Positions 7,922 to 17,653 of a DNA stretch of 64,000 nucleotides are shown here, in pieces. The DNA comes from Elizabethkingia meningoseptica_A (GTDB lineage Bacteria; Bacteroidota; Bacteroidia; Flavobacteriales; Weeksellaceae). The notes below the pieces were generated by a model, which did no database searches, had not been told where the DNA came from, and saw only the letters and a list, made by a program, of their open reading frames with translations. Numbering within the stretch: the first letter of the stretch is position 1; every line of letters starts with the position of its first letter. A program made the position numbers and the translations under genes. The stretch covers positions 186,001-250,000 of the forward strand of contig NZ_JBJDLK010000001.1 in NCBI RefSeq assembly GCF_045762675.1, given 5' to 3'.

Positions 7922-9301
7922 TTATTCCATTTTAAAGACAACGGCATGCTTTTGAGGTGGTATGCTGTTGGTCTGTATATTAATTGTATTTCCTTTTTGG
8001 TCAAATTTTACAGCTTTTCCGGTACCTAATACGGAGATTTTTCTGATTTTTTTAGGAAACGAAAAACTTATATTACCGGGAAGCTGGAAGCTGTTTTCGG
8101 GAATTAAATAAAATGCATATACAGCATTTCCTTTCTGTGTAAATCTGAAGTTTCCATCGGTATAAGGTGCAACAGGTTTTGTTCCGTATACCGCTTCACC
8201 GTTAACCTTTATCCAGCTGCCTATTTCATGAAGGGTTTTTGTAACTCTGGGGTCAAACTCTCCGTTTCCGTCGGGACCAATTCCCAGCAGGTAGTTTCCG
8301 CCTTTTGAAATAATCTCGGCTAATGTATGGATCACCTTATTGGTAGACTTTATAGGATCGTTGGGAACATATCCCCAGTTATCACCCAGCGGATCACAGG
8401 CTTCCCACGGATAATTCAATGGCTTTTCCGGAATCTCTCTTTCGGGAGTTGTATAGTTTTCATAGATACCATGTACCGAACGGTCTACAATAATAAGATC
8501 CTTTTGGTGTCCACGCAGCATGGCTGCTATCTTATCCATATCGATATCCTGACTGCCTCTGTAGCTTCCGTCTCCTTTATACTTTTCGGGATCAGAAGGT
8601 CTTACCCAGCCGCCGTCCAGCCAGAAAAGATCGAGCTTACCATATTGGGTTGCCAGTTCTTCCAGCTGGTTGTACGTATATTTTTTGAAAGCATTCCAGC
8701 GCTCAGGATTTTTAGCAATGCTGTAATTGTTATTCCGGTTTGGTGTTGCATAGCGGGGCCACCAATAATTTTCCGAATGCCAGTCGGGCTTTGAAAAATA
8801 AGCACCTACCCATAAACCTTCTTTCCTGAAGGCATTGAAAACTTCTTTGGCAATATTGCTTTTGGGATTTTTAGAAAACGGAACTTCGGGATTGGTGACT
8901 TTAAAATCCGTTTGCTGTGTATCGAAAAGATTAAACCCGTCATGGTGTTTTGTAGAAAATACCACATACTGCATGCCTGCGTCTTTGGCCATTTTAGCCC
9001 ATGCATCGGGATTAAACTGTACCGGATTAAACTGTTTGCTCAGTCCCCAGTACCATTTTTTATAATCATCATATTTAATATCTGCCGGACGCGGGATCCA
9101 GTCTTCTTCTTCAGAACAAAGATTCCAGGACTCTACAATTCCCGGGATACTGTAAAGCCCCCAGTGAATAATCAGTCCGAATTTTTTGTCCTGCCATTGT
9201 CTTAATTTCTGCTGTACCTCGGCTTCTTTGGGTGGAATGTAATCCTGTGCAGTTATGCCGAGCGAGGAACAGAATAACAGGGATAGAAAAATTTTCTTCA
9301 T
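7922..9301 (-). CDS. Alpha-L-fucosidase, glycoside hydrolase family 29
   Basis: This secreted enzyme (459 residues) should hydrolyse alpha-L-fucosides from glycans. It has a signal peptide (MKKIFLSLLFCSSLGITAQ), the GH29 entry motif KFGLIIHWGLYSIPG, the KHHDGF loop and the nucleophile Asp229 in LFWLDGGW, followed by a C-terminal beta domain. The open frame continues to an ATG at 9325, but that codon falls inside the predicted -7 element TATATTTG (9323-9330), so the start at 9301 is preferred. It is divergent from DPP IV and convergent with the AEC gene. Confidence 0.93.
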   Translation of the reverse strand: MKKIFLSLLFCSSLGITAQDYIPPKEAEVQQKLRQWQDKKFGLIIHWGLYSIPGIVESWNLCSEEEDWIPRPADIKYDDYKKWYWGLSKQFNPVQFNPDAWAKMAKDAGMQYVVFSTKHHDGFNLFDTQQTDFKVTNPEVPFSKNPKSNIAKEVFNAFRKEGLWVGAYFSKPDWHSENYWWPRYATPNRNNNYSIAKNPERWNAFKKYTYNQLEELATQYGKLDLFWLDGGWVRPSDPEKYKGDGSYRGSQDIDMDKIAAMLRGHQKDLIIVDRSVHGIYENYTTPEREIPEKPLNYPWEACDPLGDNWGYVPNDPIKSTNKVIHTLAEIISKGGNYLLGIGPDGNGEFDPRVTKTLHEIGSWIKVNGEAVYGTKPVAPYTDGNFRFTQKGNAVYAFYLIPENSFQLPGNISFSFPKKIRKISVLGTGKAVKFDQKGNTINIQTNSIPPQKHAVVFKME

Positions 9302-9322
9302 GGTTAATGTAGTCTTTGTATA

Positions 9323-9353
9323 CAAATATATTTTTTTATTGTCAACAAATCAA
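9323..9353 (-). promoter_or_regulatory. Promoter of the fucosidase gene
   Basis: On the minus strand, TTG at 9353-9351 is followed after 20 bases by TATATTTG at 9330-9323, a full match to the Bacteroidetes housekeeping sigma consensus. The ATG at 9301 follows with a leader of about 10-15 bases. Confidence 0.7.
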
Positions 9354-9472
9354 TGATCGGGACTGTATTTTATGATTAATGTAATGGTAAATGGCGTTTT
9401 ATCCGGGCTTTTAAGATATTTATCAAAAAGCTTATATTTACGAAATTTTAGTTAAAAAAATGAGTTAATAAT

Positions 9473-11608
9473 ATGAAGAAGAAGATCTTTAGTTTGTTAA
9501 GTATTGCGGTTGTTGCTTTCCACGGGCTGTCGGCGCAGGAAATTACTTTAGACAAAATTTATTCCGGCCAGTACCGTGCAAAAGGTATTTCCGGTATTGC
9601 GTCTTTAAATGACGGTGAGAACTATGCAACAATTGAACCCACAGGAATAGCTAAATATTCCTATAAAACCTCCCAAAAAGAAAAAAATATCGTGGACGGG
9701 AGCTTTCAGGGTTATACTTTCTCTAACGATGAATCTAAAATATTATTGCAGAAAAGCAGCCAGCCTATTTACAGACATTCTTTCCTTGGGAAGTTTGATG
9801 TAAAGGACCTGAAATCGGGGGCAGTGGTAAGCCTGAATAATGGTAACTGGATTCAGGAGCCTAAGTTTTCTCCGGATGGAAGCAAAGTCGCTTTCATTGC
9901 AGATAATAATCTGTTCTATCAGGATCTGAACAGCGGTAAGATTACACAGATTACAACTGACGGTAAGAAAAATGAAATTATCAATGGTTTAGGCGACTGG
10001 GTATATGAAGAGGAATTCGGGCATGCAGATTACTACCAGTGGAATAAGGCTGGTGATGCTCTTGTTTTTGTAAGATTTGATGAACGTAAAGTTCCGGAAA
10101 TTAATATCCCGATCTATTATCAGAACCTCTATCCAAAATTAATGACATATAAATATCCGAAAGCAGGAGAAGAGAACTCTGTTGTTACGGCATATTTATA
10201 CCAGTTATCTTCCGGTAAATCTGCTCAGCTGAATTTCGGTAGTTCCGAGAACTATTATATTCCGCAGCTATTCCAGACCAATGCTAATGATGAGATTGTT
10301 GTGGCAACGTCTAACAGACATCAGAATAAAGTAGACTTGCTAAAAGTGAATACAAAAACGGCTGCTGTAAGCAAGCTGTTCACCGAAACGGATAATGCAT
10401 GGATTGAAACTGATAATCTGACGATGGAGTTTCTGGACGATAATTCTTTCCTGTGGGCTTCTGAACGCGACGGACACAGACATTTATATTGGTATGATGC
10501 TGCCGGAAAACTGAAAAAGCAGGTTTCGAAAGGAGACTGGGAAATTATCAACTATTACGGATACAATCCGAAAACAAAAGAGGTTTATATTCAGACGACT
10601 GAAAAAGGAAGTATTAATAAAGTGGTTTCCAAACTGAATATTAATACCGGAAAAACACAGCTGCTTTCTAATGCTGAAGGAAATAACAGTGCGGCGTTCA
10701 GTAAAACTTTTAATTATTTCATCAATACCTCTTCCACGGCTAAGGTTCCTACGAAGTATGTATTAAAAGATGCGAATGGTAAAGATGTAAAGGAGCTGCA
10801 GAATAATGATGACTTATTAAATAAATTAAAATCGGATAACTTTATTGCAAAGGAGTTTATTACCATTCCTAATGCAGCCGGAGATCAGATGAATGCATGG
10901 GTGATTAAGCCTAAGAACTTTGATCCTGCAAAAAAATATCCGGTATTTATGTTCCAGTATTCCGGACCTGGTTCTCAGCAGGTAGCTAATTCCTGGGACG
11001 GCGGAAACGGAATCTGGTTTGATATGCTGGCACAAAAAGGCTATCTTGTCGTTTGTGCGGACGGGCGCGGCACAGGTTTCCGTGGAACAAAATACAAAAA
11101 AGTAACCTATAAAAATCTGGGTAAATACGAGATCGAAGATCAGATTGCCGCAGCGAAGTGGTTAGGAAATCAGTCGTATGTGGATAAGTCCAGAATTGGT
11201 ATCTTTGGTTGGAGCTTTGGTGGTTATATGGCTTCTCTGGCGATGACAAAAGGTGCTGATATATTCAAAATGGGTATTGCTGTAGCACCGGTAACCAACT
11301 GGAGATTCTACGACAGCATTTATACGGAAAGATTCCTGCAGACACCACAGGAGAATAAAGACGGTTATGACCTGAATTCGCCAACTACTTATGCTAAACT
11401 GCTAAAAGGCAAATTCCTGCTGATTCATGGTACAGCCGATGATAATGTACACTTCCAGAACTCTATGGAGTTTTCCGAAGCTTTGATCCAGAACAAAAAG
11501 CAATTTGACTTTATGGCTTATCCGGACAAAAACCACAGCATTATCGGAGGAAATACACGTCCGCAGTTATACGAAAAGATGACCAATTATATTCTTGAAA
11601 ATCTGTAA
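9473..11608 (+). CDS. Dipeptidyl peptidase IV (S9B prolyl oligopeptidase family)
   Basis: This exported serine peptidase removes N-terminal X-Pro/X-Ala dipeptides. A signal peptide (MKKKIFSLLSIAVVAFHGLSA) is followed by the beta-propeller domain (about 40-480, with the EEFGHADYY motif that holds the substrate N-terminus through its Glu pair) and an alpha/beta hydrolase domain with Ser581 in GWSFGGY, Asp656 in GTADDNVH and His688 in DKNHSI. The 711-residue length agrees with my memory of the E. meningoseptica enzyme. Three POT dipeptide transporters follow on the same strand, so its products could be taken up by them. Confidence 0.95.
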   Translation: MKKKIFSLLSIAVVAFHGLSAQEITLDKIYSGQYRAKGISGIASLNDGENYATIEPTGIAKYSYKTSQKEKNIVDGSFQGYTFSNDESKILLQKSSQPIYRHSFLGKFDVKDLKSGAVVSLNNGNWIQEPKFSPDGSKVAFIADNNLFYQDLNSGKITQITTDGKKNEIINGLGDWVYEEEFGHADYYQWNKAGDALVFVRFDERKVPEINIPIYYQNLYPKLMTYKYPKAGEENSVVTAYLYQLSSGKSAQLNFGSSENYYIPQLFQTNANDEIVVATSNRHQNKVDLLKVNTKTAAVSKLFTETDNAWIETDNLTMEFLDDNSFLWASERDGHRHLYWYDAAGKLKKQVSKGDWEIINYYGYNPKTKEVYIQTTEKGSINKVVSKLNINTGKTQLLSNAEGNNSAAFSKTFNYFINTSSTAKVPTKYVLKDANGKDVKELQNNDDLLNKLKSDNFIAKEFITIPNAAGDQMNAWVIKPKNFDPAKKYPVFMFQYSGPGSQQVANSWDGGNGIWFDMLAQKGYLVVCADGRGTGFRGTKYKKVTYKNLGKYEIEDQIAAAKWLGNQSYVDKSRIGIFGWSFGGYMASLAMTKGADIFKMGIAVAPVTNWRFYDSIYTERFLQTPQENKDGYDLNSPTTYAKLLKGKFLLIHGTADDNVHFQNSMEFSEALIQNKKQFDFMAYPDKNHSIIGGNTRPQLYEKMTNYILENL

Positions 11609-11703
11609 GCAAATACGAAGAGTGAAGTTAGAAATACAGGTTCAACATGACGTGTTATTTCGTATCTGACTTCATGATTAATTAAATTAAAAAAATTAGA
11701 AGA

Positions 11704-13368
11704 ATGAAGAGCAAGCATCCAAAAGGCTTACCCTACTTATTTTTTACTGAAATGTGGGAACGTTTCGGTTACTACCTTATCCTTGGAATCTTTGTATTGT
11801 ATATGATTGACCCGGAAGGGGCGAAAGGCGGATTAGGATTTCCCGATAAAATGGCCGATGATATTTTCGGAACTTATATTGCCTTAACTTACCTGACTCC
11901 GTTTTTAGGAGGTTTCCTTGCAGACCGTGTTCTGGGGTATGTAAAATCTATTTATCTGGGCGGAATCCTTATGGCAGCCGGATATATCGGACTGGGACTT
12001 TTTAAGGAACCTTCGTTGTTTTATACTTCTCTGGCGTTAATTATTATAGGAAACGGTTTCTTTAAACCGACAATCTCTACGGTACTTGGAAATCTGTATT
12101 CCGAAGATCCGTATAAAGCGAATAAAGACTCCGGTTACAACATTTTCTATATGGGGATTAATATCGGGGCATTTATCTGTAACATTATTGCAGCCTTTAT
12201 GCGGAATAAATTCGGATGGGGGGAAGCTTTTATTACGGCGGGAGTCGGAATGTTATTAGGCTTGGTTATCTTTAGCCTGGGTAGAAGACATATCCGTCAT
12301 GCAGTTCAGATGAAACCTGCAGAAAAAGGGGATACTAAAATCTCCGATGTGCTGATTAAAGTTTTTGTACCTGCTATTATTGCAGGAGCTATCGGCTGGA
12401 TGATTCCGGGAAATATTTTCGGAAGCGATAATACCGATGCCTTTATTTTTGCATGTATACCGGTAATTTACTTTTATATATCACTTTACTTTAAGGCTAA
12501 ATCAGAGGAAAAAAGACCAATTGGTGCGCTGTTACTGATATTTATGGTTTCTATGTTCTTCTGGGCTATTTTCAAACAAAATGGTACCGCATTAACCCGC
12601 TGGGCGAATTATTATACGGACAGAACGGTTCCTGCTGCTGCTGAAAAACCATTGGAAAATATTTATCTGGTTGAAACTAAAAGTTATGAAACCAAAGAAG
12701 TTACCGCATATGATGAACAGTTCCGTGCAAAGAAAGATGCTGATGGAAAAACGGTAAAAGAGATGGGGAAAGATGTTTATTTTAAAAATATTTCATCGGA
12801 GGAAAGAGCCAAACTTGAAGCGGCACCAGCGGATCAACAGAATGTTTTCCTCTACAATACCGAGCTATTCCAGTCGATTAACCCATTCTGGGTTATTGTG
12901 CTGACGCCTGTTGTGGTTGGTTTCTGGACATTATTGCGCCGAAAAGGCAAAGAACCTTCCACACCGACTAAAATTGTACTAGGTTTATTTATTACAGCAT
13001 TGTCCTGTCTGGTAATGGTGGGAGCAGCTTATGTAGGAAGTAATGGAGCCGTAAAAGTTTCCGCATTATGGCTTGTTGCCAGTTATGGGGTGGTCACCGT
13101 AGGAGAGCTGTGTCTTTCTCCAATGGGACTTTCTGTGGTATCCAAGCTTTCCCCGCCGAGGATCACCGCTTTAATGATGGGAGGTTTCTTCCTTGCCAAC
13201 TCCGTAGGAAATAAGCTTTCCGGTATCCTGGCGAGTACATGGTATAACTACGAAAATAAAGAATACTATTTCTTAGTGAATTTCGGACTGTTAATCTTTG
13301 CATTCTTCATTGGTTTGCTGATGCTGAAATTCTTAAATAAAGTAATGAAAGAAAAAGGACTAAATTAA
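11704..13368 (+). CDS. POT (PTR2) family peptide:proton symporter, copy 1
   Basis: This 554-residue inner-membrane transporter carries the POT signature TEMWERFGYY (residues 15-24; ExxERF gives proton-coupling residues), the GFFKPTIST motif after helix 4 and a late GELCLSPMGLSV motif. Family members import di- and tripeptides with protons. An extramembrane insert of about 80 mainly charged residues sits in the second half (about 300-390). Unlike copies 2 and 3, it lacks the Gly-Met-Arg that normally follows the signature. It lies 95 bp after DPP IV and ends in its own terminator. Confidence 0.93.
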   Translation: MKSKHPKGLPYLFFTEMWERFGYYLILGIFVLYMIDPEGAKGGLGFPDKMADDIFGTYIALTYLTPFLGGFLADRVLGYVKSIYLGGILMAAGYIGLGLFKEPSLFYTSLALIIIGNGFFKPTISTVLGNLYSEDPYKANKDSGYNIFYMGINIGAFICNIIAAFMRNKFGWGEAFITAGVGMLLGLVIFSLGRRHIRHAVQMKPAEKGDTKISDVLIKVFVPAIIAGAIGWMIPGNIFGSDNTDAFIFACIPVIYFYISLYFKAKSEEKRPIGALLLIFMVSMFFWAIFKQNGTALTRWANYYTDRTVPAAAEKPLENIYLVETKSYETKEVTAYDEQFRAKKDADGKTVKEMGKDVYFKNISSEERAKLEAAPADQQNVFLYNTELFQSINPFWVIVLTPVVVGFWTLLRRKGKEPSTPTKIVLGLFITALSCLVMVGAAYVGSNGAVKVSALWLVASYGVVTVGELCLSPMGLSVVSKLSPPRITALMMGGFFLANSVGNKLSGILASTWYNYENKEYYFLVNFGLLIFAFFIGLLMLKFLNKVMKEKGLN

Positions 13369-13380
13369 TTTGTCCGGATA

Positions 13381-13411
13381 AAACCATCCGCTAAAAAGGA
13401 TGGTTTTTTCT
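13381..13411 (+). terminator. Rho-independent terminator after POT copy 1
   Basis: AAACCATCC and GGATGGTTT pair around an eight-base loop, followed by a T-run. It separates POT copy 1 from copy 2, so copy 2 needs its own promoter. The same GGATGGTTT stem closes the M13 peptidase gene at 62252. Confidence 0.85.
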
Positions 13412-13505
13412 TTTATTGAAAATACTCCCGGAATATAATTCACTATAAACTGGCTATGATAAAGTGAATTTTGAACATTATTCCGGCAGAATTACTAAAA
13501 AAAAC

Positions 13506-13513
13506 TATATTTG
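13506..13513 (+). promoter_or_regulatory. -7 promoter element for POT copy 2
   Basis: TATATTTG matches TAnnTTTG and lies 31 bp before the POT copy 2 ATG. No TTG with 18-20 base spacing is present upstream, so the promoter assignment is partial. Confidence 0.5.
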
Positions 13514-13544
13514 CTCATCTTAATAAAAATTAACATTAAATAAT

Positions 13545-15257
13545 ATGGAGGCAGTTACTGAGTCTAAATCGAGACACCCAAAAGGTCTTTGGGTACTGTT
13601 CGGAACGGAAATGTGGGAGCGTTTTAACTTCTACGGAATGCGTGCAATTTTAACACTTTTCATGGTGCATGCACTTATGCTTGGTGAATCAAACGCATCA
13701 ATCATTTATGGTGGTTTCTTGGCACTTTGCTATTTGACTCCACTGTTAGGAGGATTTATTTCCGACAAATATTTAGGCAACAGAAATTGTATTCTTTTAG
13801 GAGGTTCTTTAATGGCCATCGGTCAGCTTTTACTGTTTTACAGTGCCTGTGTTTTCGATACAGGGTTAGAATCATCTAAAAATATATTCTGGTTAGGATT
13901 ATTCGTGATCATTTTTGGTAATGGTTTCTTTAAACCTAATATTTCTTCGATGGTAGGAAGCTTATATCCGCCTCAGGAAAAAACAAAACTGGATTCTGCA
14001 TTTACCATTTTCTATATGGGTATTAACATTGGTGCACTTTTAAGCCAGTATTTTGTACCGATGTTTGCTGACGTTGTAGTAGACGGAAAACAGGATGTAC
14101 ACGCTTTTAAATGGGGTTATCTGATGGCAGGTATCGCTATGATCCTGGGAACAGTATTGTTTTTTATTCTCAAAAATAAATATGTTGTAGATCCGGAAGG
14201 AAAGCCAATCGGCGGTGTACCTTCAAAAAATAATGCAGGTGGTGAAGTTGTTGAACAGGCTAAATTTACATCTGCATCACTGGGAATCTTTATGGTTCTT
14301 TTAGTTGCTTTATTCTTTGTATTCAGATACTTATTGGTTGATGAGGTATTCTTCAGCAGTTTTGAAATCGGGACACTGGTAAAGGGAATTATTTATCCGA
14401 TTATCTATGCATCGGGTATTTCACTTGCAGTTCTGGTTCTTTTAGATAAAACGCTTACTAAAGTTGAGACACAGAGGATATTGGTAATTTACATTATTTC
14501 ATTCTTTATCATCTTCTTCTGGGCAGCATTCGAACAGGCAGGTTCTTCACTTACGTTTATTGCTTCCAACCAAACGGACAGAACGTTCTTATTCGGATGG
14601 CAGATGCCTGCATCGATGGTGCAGATATTCAACGGGATCTTTGTTGTGATGCTGGCTGTACCTTTCAGTTTATTATGGGATAAGTTAAGAGCAGCAGGAA
14701 AAGAGCCTGTATCACCACTTAAACAGGCTTTCGGACTTGCATTAATTGCCTTGTCATATTTCATTATTGCACATAACGTAAAAGACTTAGGTTCTTCAGG
14801 ATTACTGGCGATTAAATGGTTAATCCTTCTGTATTTTATTCAGACATGCGGTGAGCTTTGTTTATCTCCTATTGGTCTTTCTCTTGTTGGTAAACTGGCA
14901 CCTAAAAGATTTGCTTCTTTATTATACGGGGTATTCTTTATCTCCAATGCGGCAGGTTATGCATTAGCAGGGATATTAGGATCTATTCTTCCGGCAACAG
15001 GTGATAAGTTCAAGAAAGCTGAAGAACTCGGTGTAAACCTTCAGGATGTGCTGGATAAAAAAGTAACACTTACAGCGGATCAGGCTGCTCAGTTTGAGAA
15101 GTTACAGATCCCTACGGCGAACCATACTTTTGCAGGATTTGAAATCCATAACCTTTTCGAATTCTTCATGGTATTCGTTGTATTATGTGGTATTGCGTCC
15201 GTAGTTCTGGCATTAATTTCTCCGTTCTTAAAGAAAATGATGAACGGTGTAAAATAA
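13545..15257 (+). CDS. POT (PTR2) family peptide:proton symporter, copy 2
   Basis: This 570-residue membrane protein has the POT signature TEMWERFNFYGMR near residues 21-33, the GNGFFKPNISS motif and the GELCLSPIGLSLV motif. A polar insert of about 60 residues (about 490-550, LGVNLQDVLDKK onward) lies before the last helix. It should take up short peptides. It has its own upstream -7 element and its own downstream hairpin, so it is probably a single-gene transcript. It is similar in layout to copy 3 and less to copy 1. Confidence 0.93.
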   Translation: MEAVTESKSRHPKGLWVLFGTEMWERFNFYGMRAILTLFMVHALMLGESNASIIYGGFLALCYLTPLLGGFISDKYLGNRNCILLGGSLMAIGQLLLFYSACVFDTGLESSKNIFWLGLFVIIFGNGFFKPNISSMVGSLYPPQEKTKLDSAFTIFYMGINIGALLSQYFVPMFADVVVDGKQDVHAFKWGYLMAGIAMILGTVLFFILKNKYVVDPEGKPIGGVPSKNNAGGEVVEQAKFTSASLGIFMVLLVALFFVFRYLLVDEVFFSSFEIGTLVKGIIYPIIYASGISLAVLVLLDKTLTKVETQRILVIYIISFFIIFFWAAFEQAGSSLTFIASNQTDRTFLFGWQMPASMVQIFNGIFVVMLAVPFSLLWDKLRAAGKEPVSPLKQAFGLALIALSYFIIAHNVKDLGSSGLLAIKWLILLYFIQTCGELCLSPIGLSLVGKLAPKRFASLLYGVFFISNAAGYALAGILGSILPATGDKFKKAEELGVNLQDVLDKKVTLTADQAAQFEKLQIPTANHTFAGFEIHNLFEFFMVFVVLCGIASVVLALISPFLKKMMNGVK

Positions 15258-15280
15258 GAATATAAATTCAACACAATATA

Positions 15281-15320
15281 ATTACAAAAAACCTCTGAGC
15301 AATCGGAGGTTTTTTGTAAT
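15281..15320 (+). terminator. Rho-independent terminator after POT copy 2
   Basis: ATTACAAAAAACCTC and GAGGTTTTTTGTAAT form complementary arms around about ten bases. The stem is AT-rich at its base with a short GC core and a T-run, and lies 24 bp after the stop. Confidence 0.8.
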
Positions 15321-15382
15321 TTAGGCAGATTGTTTTTTCTCAAAAACAATTTCACGGAGATTAATTAAATATGTAATGATTA

Positions 15383-16897
15383 ATGAGTTTAACATTAGAG
15401 CAAATTCAGGATTTTAAAGGCAAATATCCAAGACAGATTTGGAGTCTTTTCTTTTCTGAAATGTGGGAACGATTTTGTTTCTACGGAATGAGGGGAATGT
15501 TGGTGTTTTTTATGATTCACCAGTTAAATTTTGCAGAAGTGCAGGCTAACCTTCAATATGGAGCTACACAGGCTTTTGTATATGCGTTTACATTTGTAGG
15601 CGGACTTTTTGCGGATAAAATATTAGGTTTCCGCAAATCTTTATTCTGGGGAGGTTCTTTAATGATTGTAGGAAGTGTCCTTCTAGCAATAGATCCCCAC
15701 AAATTTTTCTTTTTCGGTCTGGCCTTTATTATTATTGGTACAGGGTTTTTCAAACCGAATATCTCCACTATGGTAGGAGAACTTTATAAAGAGGGAGACC
15801 ATCGTACTGACGCCGGTTTCTCTTTGTTTTATGCAGGGATTAATCTTGGTGCTTTTCTTGGAGGCTATATATGCGTAGCTATTGGAAAAGGCTATATGCT
15901 ATCCTCCGTAATCGAAGAGCCACACCGTTGGAATGTAGCCTTCGGACTGGCAGCAGTAGGAATGTTGGTTAGTCTTATTAACTTTAATTTTACAAAACGG
16001 CGCTTAGGTCCTATCGGATTACAACCGGGACATCCTGACGCAATAGTAAAATCAAAACCACTGCCTAAATGGGCAGAATATGCTGTATATGCCGGAACAT
16101 TATTGTTGATTCCATTAATTCAGGTTATGGTTTCCAAAACAGAGTACACGGACTATTTTATGTACACAATAGGTCCCTTAACCTTATTGTATCTGTTTTA
16201 TGAAATGACTAAAGTTACAGTAGCGGAAAGAAAAAAGTTAATTGCAGCTTTGGTATTTATTCTGTTCTCTATTATCTTCTGGGGTATCTATGAGCAGAGT
16301 GGAGGTTCACTAAGTATTTTTGCTGCTAAAAACCTCAATGATTCTTTAATGGGTATTACCGTAGATCCTAATGGGGTTAATAATTCCGGCGGAGCGTTTT
16401 TTATTATTCTGCTGGCACCTTTGTTGGGACTATTGTGGATATGGTTGGGTAAAAAGAAAATTGAGCCGAATACGATTATCAAATTTGGTTTAGGATTTAT
16501 TTTTTTAGGTTTGGGATATTATGTTTTGTTTGCTACAAGATTTTTTTCGACCGAAGGTATATCATCACTTAATATCTTCACCCTTGCTTTACTGGTGATT
16601 ACCTTTGGGGAGCTTTGTCTCTCGCCGATAGGGCTTTCCATTATGACCAAACTTGCACCGGCAAAGTTACAGGGTATTATGATGGGTATGTGGTTTCTGG
16701 CTTCTGCCTATGGACAATATGTAGCCGGATTAATAGGGGCAAGTATGGCAGAAACAAAAGAAAATGCAGGGCTTTCAGAGTCACTTATTGCTTATACAGA
16801 AGGATATAAAATGCTGGGTATCTATGCATTAATTGCAGGTGTGGTATTGATTTTGCTATCACCGGTAGTGAAAAAATTAATGCAGGAAGTGCGTTAA
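15383..16897 (+). CDS. POT (PTR2) family peptide:proton symporter, copy 3
   Basis: This 504-residue membrane protein has the signature SEMWERFCFYGMR near residues 26-38, GTGFFKPNISTMVGE and GELCLSPIGLSIM. It lacks the large inserts seen in copies 1 and 2 and is the most compact of the three. The role is short-peptide uptake. A thioredoxin-fold gene follows 28 bp downstream with no terminator between them, so the two may share a transcript. Confidence 0.93.
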   Translation: MSLTLEQIQDFKGKYPRQIWSLFFSEMWERFCFYGMRGMLVFFMIHQLNFAEVQANLQYGATQAFVYAFTFVGGLFADKILGFRKSLFWGGSLMIVGSVLLAIDPHKFFFFGLAFIIIGTGFFKPNISTMVGELYKEGDHRTDAGFSLFYAGINLGAFLGGYICVAIGKGYMLSSVIEEPHRWNVAFGLAAVGMLVSLINFNFTKRRLGPIGLQPGHPDAIVKSKPLPKWAEYAVYAGTLLLIPLIQVMVSKTEYTDYFMYTIGPLTLLYLFYEMTKVTVAERKKLIAALVFILFSIIFWGIYEQSGGSLSIFAAKNLNDSLMGITVDPNGVNNSGGAFFIILLAPLLGLLWIWLGKKKIEPNTIIKFGLGFIFLGLGYYVLFATRFFSTEGISSLNIFTLALLVITFGELCLSPIGLSIMTKLAPAKLQGIMMGMWFLASAYGQYVAGLIGASMAETKENAGLSESLIAYTEGYKMLGIYALIAGVVLILLSPVVKKLMQEVR

Positions 16898-16925
16898 TTT
16901 TAAAACAGAATGTATAAATTTGAGT

Positions 16926-17462
16926 ATGATGAAGAAGACACTTTTATTATTCAGTATACTTTTCATATACCTTGGATATGGACAAATCAAATGGATGACC
17001 ATGACTGAGGCTACGGAAGCGATGAAGAAAAAGCCAAAAAAGATTTTAATTGACTTTTATGCCGACTGGTGTGCACCATGTAAGATGATGGATAAGCAGA
17101 CGTATGCAAATTCGATTATCTCAAAATTTATCAATGACAATTTTTATCCTGTAAAGTTTAATGCGGAAGGAAATGATAAGTTTTTCTTCAATGGAAGAGA
17201 CTTTAGTAATCCTAATTATAAAAAAACGCAGGGAAGGGGAATACAGCATGAATTTGCAAGATTTATGAATATCTATTCATATCCCTCAACTGTTTTTATG
17301 GATGAAAGCTTTATGCCGATTACCAATCTTATGGGATTCTTTACCCCAAGAGAGATGGAACCTTATCTGAGTCTTATTTCCACAGAAGCATATAAAACAA
17401 TAAAAACAAGAGACCAGTGGGATAAATTTCAGTCGAAGTTTAAATCGAAAATAAAAGATTAA
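16926..17462 (+). CDS. Secreted thioredoxin-like protein
   Basis: From the ATG at 16926 the protein has a signal peptide (MKKTLLLFSILFIYLGYG, cleaved before Gln20) and a thioredoxin fold with the redox motif WCAPC (Cys49, Cys52) and a cis-Pro in YSYPST. It should act in the periplasm as a thiol reductase or isomerase. An insert between the CxxC helix and the cis-Pro (NAEGNDKFFFNGRDF onward) is typical of the Thioredoxin_7/DUF255-like group. A TTG at 16920 in frame is a weaker start; the ATG at 16929 is also possible. It may be co-transcribed with POT copy 3. Confidence 0.85.
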   Translation: MMKKTLLLFSILFIYLGYGQIKWMTMTEATEAMKKKPKKILIDFYADWCAPCKMMDKQTYANSIISKFINDNFYPVKFNAEGNDKFFFNGRDFSNPNYKKTQGRGIQHEFARFMNIYSYPSTVFMDESFMPITNLMGFFTPREMEPYLSLISTEAYKTIKTRDQWDKFQSKFKSKIKD

Positions 17463-17483
17463 TAAAAATAAACTCTATCAAAC

Positions 17484-17513
17484 TTGTAGTGTTTTAAAAT
17501 TTTCATATCTTTG
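17484..17513 (+). promoter_or_regulatory. Promoter of the riboswitch-TonB receptor transcript
   Basis: TTG at 17484-17486, a 19-base spacer and TATCTTTG at 17506-17513 match the Bacteroidetes consensus fully. The expected start point is near 17518-17520, about 20 bases before the SAM-I aptamer. Confidence 0.8.
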
Positions 17514-17540
17514 CCCCGAAATTATTTCAGGAAATAAAGA

Positions 17541-17634
17541 ACTTATTAAGAAAGACTGAGGGAACTGAACCGTTGACGTCTTAACAACCTGCCGCAAGGT
17601 AAGGTGTTACATTCAGCCGCAAGGGAAGATAAGT
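17541..17634 (+). promoter_or_regulatory. SAM-I (S-box) riboswitch aptamer
   Basis: The RNA shows the S-box core in order: a closing helix P1 (ACTTATT with GATAAGT), AAGAAAG, the conserved GAGGGA, UGAC, ACAACC, AAGGUGUUA and GAAGAUAAG. Two GCAA tetraloops cap hairpins at about 17593 and 17619. S-boxes bind S-adenosylmethionine and turn off downstream genes when it is abundant. Here the 3' strand of P1 (AGATAAGT, 17627-17634) can also pair with GCTTGTCT (17662-17669) inside the following terminator, which is the classical antiterminator switch. No other leader RNA in the window resembles it. Confidence 0.87.
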
Positions 17635-17653
17635 AAAAGACATAATATATATG

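Noticed and set aside
11620..11682. Imperfect hairpin between DPP IV and POT copy 1
   Set aside because: TGAAGT/ACTTCA and GAAATA/TATTTC can pair, but there is a large bulge and no T-run, so I did not call a terminator.
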